This document shows, one piece after another, positions 35,680-45,355 of a stretch of DNA of 64,000 nucleotides. The first letter of the stretch is position 1, and every line of letters begins with the position of its first letter. Below the pieces are notes generated by a model. It had not been told where the DNA came from. It did no database searches and saw only the letters and a list, made by a program, of their open reading frames with translations. The translations under genes were made by a program, and so were the position numbers. Source of the stretch: Shewanella zhangzhouensis (GTDB taxonomy: Bacteria > Pseudomonadota > Gammaproteobacteria > Enterobacterales > Shewanellaceae); assembly GCF_019457615.1 (NCBI RefSeq), contig NZ_CP080414.1, forward strand, positions 3,228,501-3,292,500. Direction: 5' to 3'.

Positions 35680-36267
35680 TTATTCGGCCTTGAAGGAATG
35701 CAATCTGTGCATTGCCTTGGTCATGTCTAGCTTGAACAGGACTTCGGTGCTGCGCACGGCTTCATCGATAGCCGCATTCATCTTTTCCTGTTCGGTCGCG
35801 GGCGCCTTACCCAGCACATACCCACTGACCTTGTTTTTGTCGCCCGGATGGCCAATGCCTATCCGCAAGCGGTAGAAATTTTTGTTGTTGCCCATCTTGG
35901 CAATGATGTCTTTAAGACCATTGTGGCCGCCGTGCCCACCACCCAACTTGAACTTGGCCACACCGGGCTCCATGTCCAGCTCGTCATGGGCAACCAGAAT
36001 TTGCTCTGGCTCGATGCGGAAAAAATTCGCCAATGCCGCCACCGACTTGCCACTTAAGTTCATAAAGGTTGAGGGGATCAGCAAACGCACATCCTTACCA
36101 CAGAGGATTGCCCTTGCCGTTAAACCGAAATACTTGGGATCCGGCGCCAGACTCACATTGGCTATGCGGGCCAACTCCTGGACGTACCAGGCACCCGCAT
36201 TATGGCGGGTTTGAGCGTATTCCGCCCCTGGGTTAGCCAGGCCCACAATCAGTTTAATATCGCACAT
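35680..36267 (-). CDS. pth: peptidyl-tRNA hydrolase
   Basis: 195 residues. Catalytic His in the TRHNAGAWYV segment (His22 region), substrate residues in FMNLSGKSV, and HDELDMEPG and GGHGGHNGLKDI. Recycles peptidyl-tRNA released by stalled ribosomes. Co-oriented with ychF, 37 bases apart. Confidence 0.97.
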   Translation of the reverse strand: MCDIKLIVGLANPGAEYAQTRHNAGAWYVQELARIANVSLAPDPKYFGLTARAILCGKDVRLLIPSTFMNLSGKSVAALANFFRIEPEQILVAHDELDMEPGVAKFKLGGGHGGHNGLKDIIAKMGNNKNFYRLRIGIGHPGDKNKVSGYVLGKAPATEQEKMNAAIDEAVRSTEVLFKLDMTKAMHRLHSFKAE

Positions 36268-36439
36268 GGAAAACAGAACTCTTGTCCTGAACCCGTTTCA
36301 GGCTAGGCCAAAACCCGGGCACTGGTGTTGAAAACGGCGCATTTTAGCACCCAATTGCACGTCCCAACAAATAAAAGGCGCAACAAAGGGAAAGAGACAA
36401 TGAAGCAAAGGAGCTTGGGGATTGCGAGTGGCATTTACA

Positions 36440-36463
36440 CCAAGGCGCCCTGGGGCGCCTTGG
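36440..36463. other. perfect 11-base inverted repeat after ubiF
   Basis: Arms 36440-36450 and 36453-36463 with a 2-base centre. It follows the ubiF stop by 15 bases on the minus strand but lacks a T-run, so it may protect or attenuate the transcript and may not be an intrinsic terminator. Confidence 0.5.
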
Positions 36464-36477
36464 CTGAAACCAGGAGC

Positions 36478-37659
36478 CTATTTCAGCCCCATGGCATATT
36501 TGAGCACCTGACGTTTGACAGGCCCATCCAAATTGGCCAGTCGCAGCGCCGCATTACGCAGCAACTTTACGGGCAATAGGTCGTTACTGAATGAGGCGTA
36601 GAAGGCATCCATGGTGGACATCATCAGCTGATTGTCGCGCCAGCGGCGGTGCTGATAACGCTCCAGAACCGGTTGGGCATGCCAGCTTTCGCCCTGTTTA
36701 AGTGCACTGACAATTTCATCCAGCAGCACATCAACGTCTTTAAAGCCCAGGTTAACGCCCTGTCCGGCCAGGGGGTTGATGGTGTGGGCAGCATCGCCAA
36801 TCAGTACCAGGTTGGCATCGAAATAGCGCTGGGCGTGGCGGCGGGTCAGCTTGAAGTGGCCCTTGTCCAATACCCGAAAATCCGGGTCAAGACGGGCGGG
36901 GAAATGGGCCCGGATGGCTTCTGCCAGCTCGCTGTGGTTCAGTTTTGCGAGCCGTGCAATGGTTGAAGCATCGTCATACCACACCAGAGACGCATTGTTG
37001 CCAGGCAGTGGCAGCAGCGAGCGGGGGCCCTGAGGCGTAAACTGCTGCCAGGTTACATCCTGCTGCTCACAGGCGGTGGCGATATTGATAAGCATGGCCG
37101 ACTGGGCATAGTCCCAACCCGTCACCCCAATATGAGCGAAGGCACGCACCTGAGAATTGGCGCCATCTGCGCCTACCAGCAATTTTGCTTTAATACGCTC
37201 ACCCGAGTCGAGGGCGACACAAATGGCATCACCATCCACCAGGCGCTCGAAGCCCATGACTTTAACGGGTGCTTTTACGGTGACTGAATCCAGCGTTGAC
37301 AGAAGATCCCAGAGCGCCAACTGCACCACACGGTTTTCAACTATGTGTCCCAAATGGTCGGCACCGACCTGGCTGGCATGGAAACGGGTGATGCAGGACT
37401 CGATTTCCCAGGTTTCAAGACCAAGATAAGGCACGGCGCGCCTGGAGAGTATCCCTTCCCAGGCATCGAGTCGCTCAAGGAGCGCTTCGCTGGCCACACT
37501 CAGGGCCGATACTCTGACATCCAGCGGCTGGCTCGCCTCAAACGCCGGTGGCATGTGGTTTTCAAGCACAGTGACGGACAATCCGGCGCGGCCAAGACCA
37601 GCTGCAAGGGCTGCCCCGACCATACCACCACCCACCACCACTACATCCTGCTCAATCAT
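36478..37659 (-). CDS. ubiF: ubiquinone-biosynthesis FAD monooxygenase (UbiF/UbiH family)
   Basis: 393 residues from the ATG at 37659 (MIEQDVVVVGGGMVGAALA). The open frame runs back to 37785, but the extra residues precede the dinucleotide-binding fold and look non-coding. GxGxxG at residues 10-15, the DG motif LVGADGANSQVR, and GDAAHTINPLAGQGVNLG for FAD ribityl binding. Its position next to miaB and near a metT-like tRNA operon matches E. coli ubiF, which favours the C6-hydroxylase (demethoxyubiquinone) role over UbiH or UbiI. Confidence 0.88.
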   Translation of the reverse strand: MIEQDVVVVGGGMVGAALAAGLGRAGLSVTVLENHMPPAFEASQPLDVRVSALSVASEALLERLDAWEGILSRRAVPYLGLETWEIESCITRFHASQVGADHLGHIVENRVVQLALWDLLSTLDSVTVKAPVKVMGFERLVDGDAICVALDSGERIKAKLLVGADGANSQVRAFAHIGVTGWDYAQSAMLINIATACEQQDVTWQQFTPQGPRSLLPLPGNNASLVWYDDASTIARLAKLNHSELAEAIRAHFPARLDPDFRVLDKGHFKLTRRHAQRYFDANLVLIGDAAHTINPLAGQGVNLGFKDVDVLLDEIVSALKQGESWHAQPVLERYQHRRWRDNQLMMSTMDAFYASFSNDLLPVKLLRNAALRLANLDGPVKRQVLKYAMGLK

Positions 37660-37855
37660 CTCAGTCAAAGAAGCTAAACCTCCGCCGTTTGTAAATACCT
37701 GTGCCCATTGGTGTGTAATTGTTTCTAACGCTGGGTTTGGCCACACCTGGTTACAAAGACCACACAAGCCATCAAGAAGTCCCACCTACACTGAAGCAGC
37801 CACAGTTGAGTTCCCGCCGGAAACGGCATTTTGTGAAAGCATCGAGAGGTAGACT

Positions 37856-38155
37856 ATGAAAGCGTTACTCATGACCAGCGGCCTGCTGGGCTTAACCTTA
37901 CTGGGCAATACGGCCCTGGCCAGCCCCATGGAAACCATGACAGTAATCTATCGAAGCCCAGTGGATTATGCCCTATATCAACAAAAGGCGGAAATGCTGG
38001 GCTATTTTCAGCTGGAATTGCATGAAGGGATACGTCTCGAAGCGAAAACTCAGCTAAGACAAATGGCGACACGATTCGCGCAAGCCGATAATAGGCTTGT
38101 TCGTCATTCTCCAACGCTTAGCGTGCCAGCGCGAGTGCTCAGTGCCCCAAGATGA
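37856..38155 (+). CDS. small secreted protein of unknown function
   Basis: 99 residues. A good signal peptide (MKALLMTSGLLGLTLLGNTALA, cleavage near 22), followed by a polar 77-residue mature part with no cysteine and no family I recognise. GAGAGGT lies 5 bases before the ATG. It diverges from ubiF and lies upstream of miaB, 174 bases away. Confidence 0.62.
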   Translation: MKALLMTSGLLGLTLLGNTALASPMETMTVIYRSPVDYALYQQKAEMLGYFQLELHEGIRLEAKTQLRQMATRFAQADNRLVRHSPTLSVPARVLSAPR

Positions 38156-38329
38156 TTTTGACCTTAGCCTTTAAAAGGGTATTGCCTTGGGACGGCACCA
38201 CTGATGCTGCCGCCTCGGGCCGTGACTAAAAAATGCCCCGATAATTGCAGGCCAACCCTAGCCACAACCGGTTTCAATGGGTAAAATGTCGCGCTATTTT
38301 TTATGTGGTTCCAAGAGCGACGCAAACTG

Positions 38330-39754
38330 ATGAGTAAAAAACTCCATATCAAAACCTGGGGCTGTCAGATGAATGAGTATGACTCATCCAAGATGGCTGA
38401 CTTGCTGGGCGAATATCAGGGCTACACCTTGACCGAAGAGGCCGAGGAAGCAGACATTCTGCTGCTGAACACCTGCTCGATTCGTGAGAAGGCGCAGGAG
38501 AAGGTGTTTCATCAGCTGGGTCGCTGGAAAACCCTGAAAGACAAGAATCCCGACCTGATCATCGGTGTGGGCGGCTGTGTGGCTTCTCAGGAAGGCAAGG
38601 CCATCAAAGACCGCGCCCAGTGCGTGGACATCATCTTTGGCCCTCAGACCCTGCACCGCCTGCCGGAAATGATTGACCAGGTTCGCGCCGGCGAAAAGGC
38701 CGTGATTGACGTGTCCTTCCCGGAAATCGAGAAGTTCGACCGCCTGCCGGAACCCCGCGCCGAAGGCCCAACCGCCTTTGTATCCATCATGGAAGGTTGC
38801 AGCAAGTACTGCTCTTTCTGCGTGGTGCCTTACACCCGCGGTGAAGAAGTGAGCCGTCCGATGGATGACATCATCCTCGAAATCGCCCAGCTCGCCGAGC
38901 AAGGTGTGCGCGAAGTGAACCTGCTGGGTCAGAACGTAAACGCGTACCGCGGCGCCAAGCATGACGGTGAAATCTGCACCTTCGCCGAGCTGCTGCGTTA
39001 TGTTGCGGCCATCGACGGTATCGACCGTCTGCGCTTTACCACCAGCCACCCGATTGAATTTACTCAAGATATCATCGACGTTTACGAAGATACCCCTGAG
39101 CTGGTGAGCTTCCTGCACCTGCCGGTACAATCGGGCTCCGACCGTATTCTTACCGCCATGAAGCGCGGCCACATGGCGATCGAGTACAAGTCGATTATCC
39201 GCCGCCTGCGCAAGGCCCGTCCGGATATTCAAATCAGCTCTGACTTTATCGTGGGCTTCCCCGGCGAAACCGCCCAGGACTTCCAGGACACCATGAAGCT
39301 GATTGAAGACGTGAACTTCGACATGAGCTTCAGCTTTATCTACAGTGCCCGCCCCGGCACTCCGGCGGCCGATCTGCCGGACGATGTGGATATGGAAGAG
39401 AAAAAGCAGCGCCTTGCTGACTTGCAGGAGCTTATCAACCAGCAGGCCATGCGCTACAGCCGTCAGATGATGGGCACAGTACAGCGCATTCTGGTGGAAG
39501 GCCCCTCCGTGAAAAACCCGATGGAGCTGCGTGGCCGCACCGAAACCAACCGGGTGGTGAACTTCGAAGGCCTGCACAAGCACATAGGCACCTTCGTGGA
39601 TGTGGAAATTGTCGACGTGTTCCCCAACTCCCTGCGCGGCAAGTTTATCCGCGGCGAAGACGAGATGGACCTGCGCAAGAGCCTGCGCCCGGAGGACATC
39701 CTCGCCAAGCACCAGAAGGCTGACGACTTGGGTGTAACCCACTTCAAGCCCTGA
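38330..39754 (+). CDS. miaB: tRNA-2-methylthio-N6-dimethylallyladenosine synthase
   Basis: 474 residues from the ATG at 38330 (MSKKLHIKTWGCQMNEYD); the longer frame upstream lacks a ribosome site. The UPF0004 domain provides three Cys (GCQMN, NTCSIRE, GGCVASQ). The radical-SAM CxxxCxxC is CSKYCSFC, and a TRAM domain closes the protein. Adds the methylthio group at A37. Conserved ubiF/miaB/ybeZ neighbourhood. Confidence 0.97.
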   Translation: MSKKLHIKTWGCQMNEYDSSKMADLLGEYQGYTLTEEAEEADILLLNTCSIREKAQEKVFHQLGRWKTLKDKNPDLIIGVGGCVASQEGKAIKDRAQCVDIIFGPQTLHRLPEMIDQVRAGEKAVIDVSFPEIEKFDRLPEPRAEGPTAFVSIMEGCSKYCSFCVVPYTRGEEVSRPMDDIILEIAQLAEQGVREVNLLGQNVNAYRGAKHDGEICTFAELLRYVAAIDGIDRLRFTTSHPIEFTQDIIDVYEDTPELVSFLHLPVQSGSDRILTAMKRGHMAIEYKSIIRRLRKARPDIQISSDFIVGFPGETAQDFQDTMKLIEDVNFDMSFSFIYSARPGTPAADLPDDVDMEEKKQRLADLQELINQQAMRYSRQMMGTVQRILVEGPSVKNPMELRGRTETNRVVNFEGLHKHIGTFVDVEIVDVFPNSLRGKFIRGEDEMDLRKSLRPEDILAKHQKADDLGVTHFKP

Positions 39755-39765
39755 TGGCACTCACT

Positions 39766-39793
39766 AACAAGGGCGACTCTGGTCGCCCTTGTT
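39766..39793 (+). terminator. miaB terminator
   Basis: Perfect 12-base arms (39766-39777 / 39782-39793), 4-base loop and T-run. Confidence 0.88.
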
Positions 39794-39902
39794 GTTTTCA
39801 GGCAACGCACTGCTTTGCATCGCAGCCGCGAAACGCAGTATATTTCAGTTATAGGCGTTGGGTATTTGCCCAACAGTATGGATATTGACGCCGGAGTATT
39901 GA

Positions 39903-40973
39903 TTGGCCAGTAAACTTACCACCATGAACCTCTATCTGGAGCCCGCAGACAGCCGCCGTTTGGCCTCCCTCTGTGGTCCCTTTGATGACAACATCAAACA
40001 GCTCGAGCGCCGTATCGGTGTTGAAATCAGTTACCGCAACAACCATTTTCAGATTGTGGGTCAGCCACGCAACTGCCTGACTGCCAATAACCTGCTCAAA
40101 TCATTGTATGTGGAAACCGCGCCGGTGAAGGGCAGTACGCCTGATCTGGAGCCGGAGCAGGTGCATATCGCCATTCAGGAAGCCATTGCCCTCGAAGCCG
40201 AAGACGAGCACGAGGATCTGAAAGAGCATTACATCAAGACCCGCCGTGGCGTGATCAAGCCGCGTAATCCCAACCAGAGCCAGTATGTGGTCAACATAGT
40301 GCGCCACGACATTACCTTTGGTATTGGCCCCGCGGGTACCGGTAAAACCTACCTTGCCGTAGCTGCCGCAGTGGATGCGCTTGAGCGCCAGGAAATCCGC
40401 CGCATTCTGCTGACCCGTCCTGCCGTGGAAGCCGGTGAGAAGCTGGGCTTTTTGCCCGGTGATTTGAGTCAGAAAGTCGACCCTTATCTGCGCCCACTGT
40501 ACGACGCTCTGTTCGAAATGCTCGGCTTTGAAAAGGTAGAACGTCTGATTGAGCGCAGCGTGATTGAGATCGCACCGCTGGCCTACATGCGTGGCCGCAC
40601 CCTGAACGATGCCTTTATTATTCTGGACGAGAGCCAAAACACCACGGTGGAGCAGATGAAAATGTTTCTCACCCGTATCGGCTTTAACTCCAAGGCGGTG
40701 ATCACCGGCGACATAACCCAGATTGACCTGCCCAAACATCAAAAGTCCGGTCTGCGCCATGCCATCGAAGTGCTGGGCGATGTGAATGAAATCAGCTTTA
40801 ACTTCTTCCAGTCCAAAGACGTGGTGCGCCACCCTGTGGTCGCCCGTATTGTCGAGGCATACGAAGAGTTCGAAGCCAAACAGCAGTCCAGCAAAGGCCG
40901 TCACGACAGCCAGTATCGTCTGGCAGATAGCCCACAGGCGGACACTGCCGAAGGAGAGCCCCATGGCGCTTGA
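39903..40973 (+). CDS. ybeZ: PhoH-like ATPase YbeZ (TTG start)
   Basis: 356 residues. I use the TTG at 39903 because GGAG sits 7 bases upstream; the ATG at 39924 has no ribosome site. Walker A GPAGTGKTYLAVAAA and Walker B FIILDESQNTT. PhoH-family NTPase that works with YbeY in ribosome maturation and RNA quality control. It overlaps ybeY by 11 bases. Confidence 0.93.
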   Translation: MASKLTTMNLYLEPADSRRLASLCGPFDDNIKQLERRIGVEISYRNNHFQIVGQPRNCLTANNLLKSLYVETAPVKGSTPDLEPEQVHIAIQEAIALEAEDEHEDLKEHYIKTRRGVIKPRNPNQSQYVVNIVRHDITFGIGPAGTGKTYLAVAAAVDALERQEIRRILLTRPAVEAGEKLGFLPGDLSQKVDPYLRPLYDALFEMLGFEKVERLIERSVIEIAPLAYMRGRTLNDAFIILDESQNTTVEQMKMFLTRIGFNSKAVITGDITQIDLPKHQKSGLRHAIEVLGDVNEISFNFFQSKDVVRHPVVARIVEAYEEFEAKQQSSKGRHDSQYRLADSPQADTAEGEPHGA

Positions 40974-41424
40974 GCTGGCGTTGGATCTGCAATTTGCCGT
41001 GAATCCCGGAAATTTGCCCTCAGAAGCAGAGTTTGAGACCTGGGTACGTGTCGCCCTTGGCGATACCCTCGATGAAGCTGAGCTGACCATTCGCATTGTA
41101 GATGCCGACGAGAGTCAGCAGCTTAATCGCGACTACCGCGGCAAGGACAAACCCACCAATGTATTGTCGTTCCCCTTTGAGGCGCCTCCCGGAATGGAGC
41201 TGCCTCTGCTTGGGGATCTTGTCATTTGTGCCTCTGTCGTTGAAAATGAGGCCCTTGAGCAACATAAGGCCCTCGAGGCCCACTGGGCTCACATGGTTGT
41301 ACATGGTTGCCTGCATCTGCTAGGTTATGACCATATTGAAGACGCCGAAGCTGAAGAAATGGAAGCGCTGGAAACCACGCTTCTGACCGGCCTCGGTTAC
41401 CCCGATCCCTATAAGGAGCAATAA
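40963..41424 (+). CDS. ybeY: endoribonuclease YbeY
   Basis: 153 residues from the ATG at 40963, preceded by AAGGAGAG within ybeZ. The zinc triad is in the motif VHGCLHLLGYDH. Required for 16S rRNA 3'-end maturation. Middle of the ybeZ-ybeY-corC-lnt cluster. Confidence 0.95.
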   Translation: MALELALDLQFAVNPGNLPSEAEFETWVRVALGDTLDEAELTIRIVDADESQQLNRDYRGKDKPTNVLSFPFEAPPGMELPLLGDLVICASVVENEALEQHKALEAHWAHMVVHGCLHLLGYDHIEDAEAEEMEALETTLLTGLGYPDPYKEQ

Positions 41425-41454
41425 TCGGCCCTTTATTGAGCCGTGAAAATCACT

Positions 41455-42333
41455 ATGAGTGACGACATACCCCCGAGTAGCAACGCCCAAAAGAAAGGCT
41501 GGTTTGAACGCGTTAGTCAGTTATTCCAGGGCGAACCTCAAAATCGTGACGATCTGGTGGAAGTGATCCACGATGCCGAGCAACGCGACCTCATCACCGA
41601 AGACACCCGTGAAATGATCCAGGGTGTACTGGAAGTCTCAGACCTGCGTGTCAGGGACATCATGATCCCCCGCGCCCAGATTGTGGCCATTAAAATCGAC
41701 AGCACAGTGGAAGAACTGCTGGCCACCGTCATAGGGTCGGCCCATTCGCGCTTCCCCGTAGTAAACGACGATAAAGACCACATCGAAGGCATACTGCTGG
41801 CCAAGGATCTGATCAAGTACGGATTTAATAACAGTGATGAACCCTTCGCGCTGGAGAAGGTGATCCGCCCTGCCGTGGTGGTGCCCGAAAGCAAGCGCGT
41901 TGATGTGCTACTCAAGGAGTTTCGCTCCCAACGTTACCATATGGCCATTGTCGTGGATGAATACGGCGGTGTATCCGGTCTGGTAACCATCGAGGATATT
42001 CTCGAAGAAATCGTGGGTGAAATCGAAGATGAATTCGACCACGACAGTGTGGAAGAGACCGAAATCCGCAAGGTCAACAACACTGTGTTTATGGTCAAGG
42101 CGCTGACGGCAATTGAAGACTTCAACGAAGAATTCGGTACCGACTTCTCCGACGAAGAATTTGATACCGTTGGCGGTATGGTGGCCCATGCCTTTGGTCA
42201 CTTGCCCGAACGTAATGAACAAATCAGTATCGGCGGCATCGAGTTCAAAGTGATCAGTGCCGACACACGGCGTCTTATTCAGCTGAGGGTCAAGTTTCCC
42301 GACCCGGAGCAGGCTGAGATAGCCGAGATCTGA
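41455..42333 (+). CDS. corC: CorC/YbeX-family CBS-domain protein
   Basis: 292 residues from the ATG at 41455 (a GTG at 41443 is an alternative). Two CBS domains (about residues 65-185) and a C-terminal CorC/HlyC transporter-associated domain. Associated with Mg2+/Co2+ efflux and with ribosome metabolism in newer work. Acidic throughout. Confidence 0.93.
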   Translation: MSDDIPPSSNAQKKGWFERVSQLFQGEPQNRDDLVEVIHDAEQRDLITEDTREMIQGVLEVSDLRVRDIMIPRAQIVAIKIDSTVEELLATVIGSAHSRFPVVNDDKDHIEGILLAKDLIKYGFNNSDEPFALEKVIRPAVVVPESKRVDVLLKEFRSQRYHMAIVVDEYGGVSGLVTIEDILEEIVGEIEDEFDHDSVEETEIRKVNNTVFMVKALTAIEDFNEEFGTDFSDEEFDTVGGMVAHAFGHLPERNEQISIGGIEFKVISADTRRLIQLRVKFPDPEQAEIAEI

Positions 42334-42343
42334 GTTTCCCCGG

Positions 42344-42364
42344 AACGGGCCTTCAAGGCCCGTT
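42344..42364 (+). terminator. corC terminator / attenuator before lnt
   Basis: Self-complementary arms 42344-42353 / 42355-42364 (effective loop TTCAA) followed by a T-run, 30 bases before lnt. Suggests reduced read-through into lnt. Confidence 0.78.
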
Positions 42365-42393
42365 TTTTCCTGTCTATGGATGATTGACTGCAA

Positions 42394-43929
42394 TTGGACT
42401 TGAATGCAATCGCCGGCCGCCGCTGGCCCCGACTCCTGCTGGCGTTTCTCGCCGGTGCCTCCACCTCACTCGCTTTTGCTCCCTATTCGCTGTGGCCCGT
42501 TTATCCGGTTGCAGTAGCCCTGTCGCTGTGGCTGGCACAGGGGCTGTCTCCCAAGGTTGCATTTGGCCATTGGTTCAGTTTTGGCTTTGGCAGCTTTGCC
42601 TTTGGGATCAGTTGGGTACACGTCAGCATTGACAGATTTGGCGGTCTGCCGCTGGTCGTTTCGCTGTCATTGATGGCACTGCTGGCGCTCTATCTTGCAC
42701 TCTACCCTGCGCTGGTGGGCATGCTTTACGCCCGATTAAAGACTGCCCATGCCTTGCCCAACCTGCTACTGCTGTTCCCTGCATTGTGGATATTGACTGA
42801 GTGGGCTCGGGGATGGGTGCTGACGGGCTTCCCCTGGCTCTGGGCCGGATACAGTCAGACCGATGGCCCTCTGTTGCCGCTGGCGGCTTTTATCGGTGTA
42901 CAGGGAATAGGCGCGCTCATTCTGGTCTGTGCCGGCGCTATGGCACTGCTGGCTCAAAAACGCTGGTTACCGTTAACACTGCTTCTGCCACTGCTTGCCC
43001 TACTGGTGTACACGGCCAATCAGTTTCCTCAGGTACAGCGCAGTGGCGACACCGTTAAGGTGTTGCTGGTGCAGGGCAATATCCCACAGAGCATGAAATG
43101 GGAACCCGAGCAGCTTTGGCCTACCATGCTCAAGTATATGGATTTGAGTCGCCCACACGCCGATGCCGATATCATTCTGTGGCCCGAGGCCGCTATTCCA
43201 GCTCCCGAAGCCATGGTGGCGGATTTTCTGGATAACGCCAATCGGGTTGCCAACCTCAACAACAATGCCATTATTACCGGGATCATCAGCCATCAGGATA
43301 ATCATTGGTATAACTCGCTCATCGTGCTGGGTAATCATCACGAAAAAGTGCAGCAGGAGCCTGATTATGAGGCCAATGGCACCAACAGGTTCCGCAAACA
43401 TCATCTGTTGCCCATCGGCGAATTCGTGCCATTCGAGTCCCTGTTGAGGCCCCTGGCGCCTTTCTTCAACCTGCCCATGTCGTCTTTCAGCCGTGGTGAT
43501 TATCAGCAGCCGAATCTGACTGCGGCCGGTTTTCAGCTGGCACCGGCCATTTGCTATGAAATTGCCTTTCCTGAGCAATTGCGTGAAAACGTGACAGCAC
43601 AAACCGATCTGCTGCTGACAGTATCCAACGACGCCTGGTTTGGTGAGTCCAACGGCCCGCTGCAACACATGGAGATAGCCCGCATGCGCTCAGCAGAGCT
43701 GGGCCGCCCCTTACTTCGCGCCACCAATAATGGCGTTACGGCCGTGGTGGATGAATTTGGCCACATCGCTGCTGCTGTGCCGCAGTTTGAAACCCAGGTG
43801 CTGAAAACCGATGTTGCCCTGACCCGGGGCGTCACCCTGTTCGCCCGCACCGGGCACCTGCCTCTTTATCTGCTCTGTCTCTTCATCGTACTGGCTGCAT
43901 GGGGTTACAGACGCAAACAAGCGTGCTGA
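42394..43929 (+). CDS. lnt: apolipoprotein N-acyltransferase (TTG start)
   Basis: 511 residues starting at TTG 42394 (MDLNAIAGRRWPR); the nearest upstream ATG at 42376 runs into a stop after three codons. Seven or so N-terminal helices, then a nitrilase-type periplasmic domain with catalytic Glu in WPEAAIP, Lys in NRFRKHHLLPIGEFVP and Cys in APAICYEIAFP, and a final helix. Adds the third acyl chain to lipoproteins. Confidence 0.94.
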   Translation: MDLNAIAGRRWPRLLLAFLAGASTSLAFAPYSLWPVYPVAVALSLWLAQGLSPKVAFGHWFSFGFGSFAFGISWVHVSIDRFGGLPLVVSLSLMALLALYLALYPALVGMLYARLKTAHALPNLLLLFPALWILTEWARGWVLTGFPWLWAGYSQTDGPLLPLAAFIGVQGIGALILVCAGAMALLAQKRWLPLTLLLPLLALLVYTANQFPQVQRSGDTVKVLLVQGNIPQSMKWEPEQLWPTMLKYMDLSRPHADADIILWPEAAIPAPEAMVADFLDNANRVANLNNNAIITGIISHQDNHWYNSLIVLGNHHEKVQQEPDYEANGTNRFRKHHLLPIGEFVPFESLLRPLAPFFNLPMSSFSRGDYQQPNLTAAGFQLAPAICYEIAFPEQLRENVTAQTDLLLTVSNDAWFGESNGPLQHMEIARMRSAELGRPLLRATNNGVTAVVDEFGHIAAAVPQFETQVLKTDVALTRGVTLFARTGHLPLYLLCLFIVLAAWGYRRKQAC

Positions 43930-43960
43930 TACGTCGAACGCACGCCTTCCCGCCCTGAAA

Positions 43961-43988
43961 AGTGGGCTCCAATTAATTGGGGCCCACT
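43961..43988 (+). terminator. hairpin after lnt
   Basis: 28-base near-perfect palindrome, one G-T pair, 32 bases past the lnt stop. There is no long T-run, so it may be a weak terminator. Confidence 0.5.
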
Positions 43989-44099
43989 GTTTCTCCCTAA
44001 AATCATTCTGTTTTGTGAAAACAACCAGGTTTTTTGCTTGCCTGAAACCACATCGGGACTAGGCTTATTTAAAGGTAAGTCTCCAGGGGGCAAAGGGAC

Positions 44100-45341
44100 A
44101 TGCTCGGGCAACAACAGATCCTGATAATCGACGATTCTGAAGCCATTTTGATGGTGGTAAAAACCATGCTTTCGCGCATGGGGTTTGAAAAAATCACCAC
44201 CATGACATCGGCCACCAAGGCACTTGCCGTTGTGGGTCTGGAGCCTGCGCGTTTCCAAATCATACTCACTGACCTTCGGATGCCAGAAACCGACGGTCTG
44301 GATGTACTGAGAAAACTTGGCGAAATGGGCTTCAAAGGCGCCGTGGCCATCATTTCTGAAATGGACAGGCGCATCATCAACCTCGCAGCTGACATAGCCC
44401 GGCGCCATCGACTTCACATGATTGGCTGCATTTGCAAACCGGTGCAACTGGACGACCTATCGGCGCTGGTTGAGAAAGCCACTGAGCTGCGTGTCACCCT
44501 TGAACCCCCTGCGCAGCTTCTGACCCATGAGCAAGTTCAGGCCGCCTTTAACCAAATTCAGGTAATCCCTTATTATCAACCCAAGGTGGATTTGAACAGG
44601 TGTCAGGTTGTAGGTGTGGAAGCGCTGGCGCGCATTCGCTTACCGGGCGAAGTCAATGCCCTGAGACCCTGTCGCTTTATGCCGGTCATACAGGAATATG
44701 GCATGTTGCCGCAGCTGTCCCAACGCATGTTGCAGCAGGCATGCAAAGACTTACCCACCATAAAATCCATCCTCGGCAACGACATCAAAGTCAGTTTGAA
44801 CATCAGTCCGGAAGAGCTTGAGAATACTTATCTGGCAGACAGTCTGGAGCATATCTGGCGCAAGAGTGGTGCCAGCAATGATTCGCTGGTGCTTGAAATC
44901 ACAGAAGAGCATTACATACACAACAGTGCACAGCTCGAGTCCCTGAATCGGTTGCGTCTGAGAGGCTTTGGATTATCGTTGGACGACTTTGGCACCGGCT
45001 TTACCAATATCAATCAACTGCGAGATTTGCCCTACACCGAAGTTAAAATCGATCGTTCACTGATTATCAATATTCACAGAGACAGCTTTTGTCAGGCCAT
45101 TTTGAACGGCCTGGTTGAAATTGCCCGCCAGTTGGGAATTACTCTGGTGGCCGAAGGTATAGAGCACATGGATGAACTCAAATACCTGATGCAGACCTAC
45201 CCTGCACTGGTACTGCAGGGATACCTCATCAGCCTGCCCCGCTCACTCGACACCCTGAATACCTGGCACAAGGGCTGGCAGCATCAATTTGGCAATCGGG
45301 CCCATATCCACCGGCATCAGCCCCCCGCCAACGAAGACTGA
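44100..45341 (+). CDS. REC-EAL response regulator, cyclic-di-GMP phosphodiesterase
   Basis: 413 residues. Receiver domain 1-125: acidic pocket Asp11/Asp12, phospho-acceptor Asp58 (LTDLRMP), Ser86 and Lys113 (CKP). EAL domain 145-405: EALAR at 174, then NIS, LEITEE, DDFGTGF, KIDRS, AEGIEH and QGYLIS. All expected metal and catalytic residues appear present, so an active phosphodiesterase is predicted. No histidine kinase gene is adjacent, so the partner is unknown. It interrupts the otherwise E. coli-like lnt to leuS order. Confidence 0.92.
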   Translation: MLGQQQILIIDDSEAILMVVKTMLSRMGFEKITTMTSATKALAVVGLEPARFQIILTDLRMPETDGLDVLRKLGEMGFKGAVAIISEMDRRIINLAADIARRHRLHMIGCICKPVQLDDLSALVEKATELRVTLEPPAQLLTHEQVQAAFNQIQVIPYYQPKVDLNRCQVVGVEALARIRLPGEVNALRPCRFMPVIQEYGMLPQLSQRMLQQACKDLPTIKSILGNDIKVSLNISPEELENTYLADSLEHIWRKSGASNDSLVLEITEEHYIHNSAQLESLNRLRLRGFGLSLDDFGTGFTNINQLRDLPYTEVKIDRSLIINIHRDSFCQAILNGLVEIARQLGITLVAEGIEHMDELKYLMQTYPALVLQGYLISLPRSLDTLNTWHKGWQHQFGNRAHIHRHQPPANED

Positions 45342-45355
45342 AGACCCGCTGAAAA

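Noticed and set aside
37660..37785. N-terminal extension of ubiF to 37785
   Set aside because: It would precede the FAD-binding fold by 42 residues, unlike the family; it lies in the divergent promoter region.
38384..39760. 458-residue minus-strand frame opposite miaB
   Set aside because: Antisense of miaB, rich in His, Val and Gly as expected of a reverse-strand shadow.
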